Assembly (NCBI GenBank): GCA_964035575.1
Contig: OZ037841.1
Coordinates: 620,001-684,000, forward strand
Origin: Rhynchopus sp. YZ270_cl-10
Lineage: Eukaryota > Euglenozoa > Diplonemea > Diplonemida > Diplonemidae
Reading direction: 5' to 3'
Length of the DNA: 64,000 bases
The translations under genes were made by a program, and so were the position numbers. Positions 63,285 to 64,000 of this stretch are shown piece by piece. The notes beneath the pieces are model-generated. The model had not been told where the DNA came from. It did not search any database and saw only the letters and a list, made by a program, of their open reading frames with translations. Position 1 is the first letter of the stretch; the number at the start of each line of letters is the position of its first letter.

Positions 63285-64000
63285 TTTTTTAGCATTTCCG
63301 GAATCCGTCCAGAAAGTGGTGGGGTCAATTTCGAAAATTGGACAATTTTTTGACCACTTAAATTTTTGAAAATGTGAGCCCGGTCACTACTACGTGGGTC
63401 CCAGTTTTGGCCAAAACATGCTGCTCAAAAAAGATCGGGTCTTTTGTTTGTGCGCTCAAAGCCGGGAAAACAAAAAGGTGAAAAAATGTGTTAAACTGAA
63501 GTACGGTTGTTGTGGTTAATTGAGTACTCAAAGAAAACAAACAAGCTTCTGTTTTTTTTCAATCCGTTTTGTTTGCCCTGCAGCGCTGCCTCCAATCTTT
63601 TTAGAATTGACAACAAGTTGTTTTATCAAAAAAATTTTCCCCTGAAAATTTTTCAGCCCCAAAACATGCCGCCATTGGCATTTCCGGAATCTGTCCGCAC
63701 TGTGGTGGGGTCAATTTGCCGAAATGGCCAAGTTCTCGGTTTTGGTCAAAAATGAGTGTGAGGTAAAGGGGCCAAGGTAAATCCCACAACTCAGATTTTC
63801 TCTCCCTGATGCTGAAACCATGAAAATGCGCGAAAGCACCGGCATTTGCATTTCCGGAATCCGCCCGTTGTGTGGTGGGGTCAATTTGCCGAAATGGAGG
63901 AGTTTTTATAAATTTTGGTCAAAATCGTGTACAACCCGGTGAAGAAAAAATATTTTCACTAAAAAAAAACCCCCAAATGTCCACCAGTACTCAGTACCCA
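63285..64000. mobile_element. Part of a hAT-1-like element, cut by the window end
   Basis: Three inverted boxes of the type GCATTTCCGGAATCCGTCC ... GTGGTGGGGTCAATTT occur (63291, 63672, 63847), as inside the hAT-1 elements. R200 is inserted at 63433-63634. The last 17 bases (CAGTACTCAGTACCCA) look like the beginning of another TACCCAG satellite. The element ends are not visible. Confidence 0.45.
63433..63634. mobile_element. R200 dispersed repeat, copy 3
   Basis: Nearly identical to 40134-40335, from GATCGGGTCTTTTGTTTG to GTTGTTTTATCAAAA. It lies inside the truncated hAT-1-like sequence, again in an A-rich context. Confidence 0.8.

Larger units (their letters stand above)
55444..64000. other. 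8.5-kb gene-free, transposon-rich stretch
   Basis: No host gene is supported. It contains the hAT-type elements at 56908 and 62180, the piggyBac-like element at 57836, family C repeats near 61712 and 61922, family D repeats at 56860 and 62846, family A hairpins at 61078, 62733 and 62795, and R200 at 63433. Part of another element runs into the window end. A 9-bp hairpin (CCTTAACAC/GTGTTAAGG) lies at about 56049-56070. Confidence 0.55.

Noticed and set aside
1-64000. LTR or virus-derived elements
   Set aside because: No long direct terminal repeats, capsid, integrase or protease motifs were recognised.

Overview
This window looks like nuclear DNA of a kinetoplastid, or a very close euglenozoan relative. 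The best evidence is a 92-residue protein, present three times, that reads as kinetoplastid membrane protein 11 (KMP-11). Other signs agree. Every recognisable host gene with a family assignment lies on the minus strand, as in a polycistronic gene cluster. I see no need for cis-introns. Several genes have a pyrimidine-rich tract followed by AG just upstream of the first ATG, as expected for spliced-leader addition. A LINE 3' end has the RNase H plus zinc-knuckle layout known from ingi/L1Tc-like elements. The species cannot be named. The genome is clearly rich in transposons and gene-poor for this group.

Reading along the minus strand (high to low coordinates), the genes are: a 1945-aa surface protein with a propeller-like ectodomain, a Pro/Thr stalk and about seven membrane helices (52379-46542); KMP-11 (33005-32727); KMP-11 (31126-30848); a second member of the seven-helix family with a different ectodomain, broken by a TGA and by a fold-back element (30536-26505); a ubiquitin-like plus leucine-rich-repeat protein (21391-19673); KMP-11 (19221-18943); a disordered/coiled-coil protein (18179-16695); a class I haem peroxidase that lacks its centre (12344-11402); a calcyphosine-like EF-hand protein (10039-8912); and a methylisocitrate-lyase-type enzyme (7760-6828). 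The 18.3-33 kb part is built from duplicated blocks: a 967-bp block with KMP-11 occurs twice almost unchanged, and a 76-bp core occurs five times, mostly just upstream of otherwise unrelated genes.

The rest (about 1-5.7, 12.3-16.7, 22.2-26.5, 33-46.5 and 52.4-64 kb) is AT-rich, full of homopolymer runs and packed with DNA transposons. I could delimit at least eight hAT-type non-autonomous elements with CAG-type ends; most have perfect 8-bp target duplications. Also present are a piggyBac-like element with a decayed transposase, several fold-back elements and a 5'-truncated LINE. No LTR or virus-like element was recognised.

Two patterns stand out. (1) Short hairpin sequences of several families (A-E below) recur dozens of times in intergenic DNA. 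All that I found are in the same orientation, many share a CCTCTCGTG-like loop, and one shows an 11-bp perfect compensated stem. They are often the sites into which the transposons inserted. (2) The long 7-, 9- and 10-bp satellites lie inside DNA elements bounded by inverted repeats, several with target duplications, so satellites here appear to be spread as transposon cargo.
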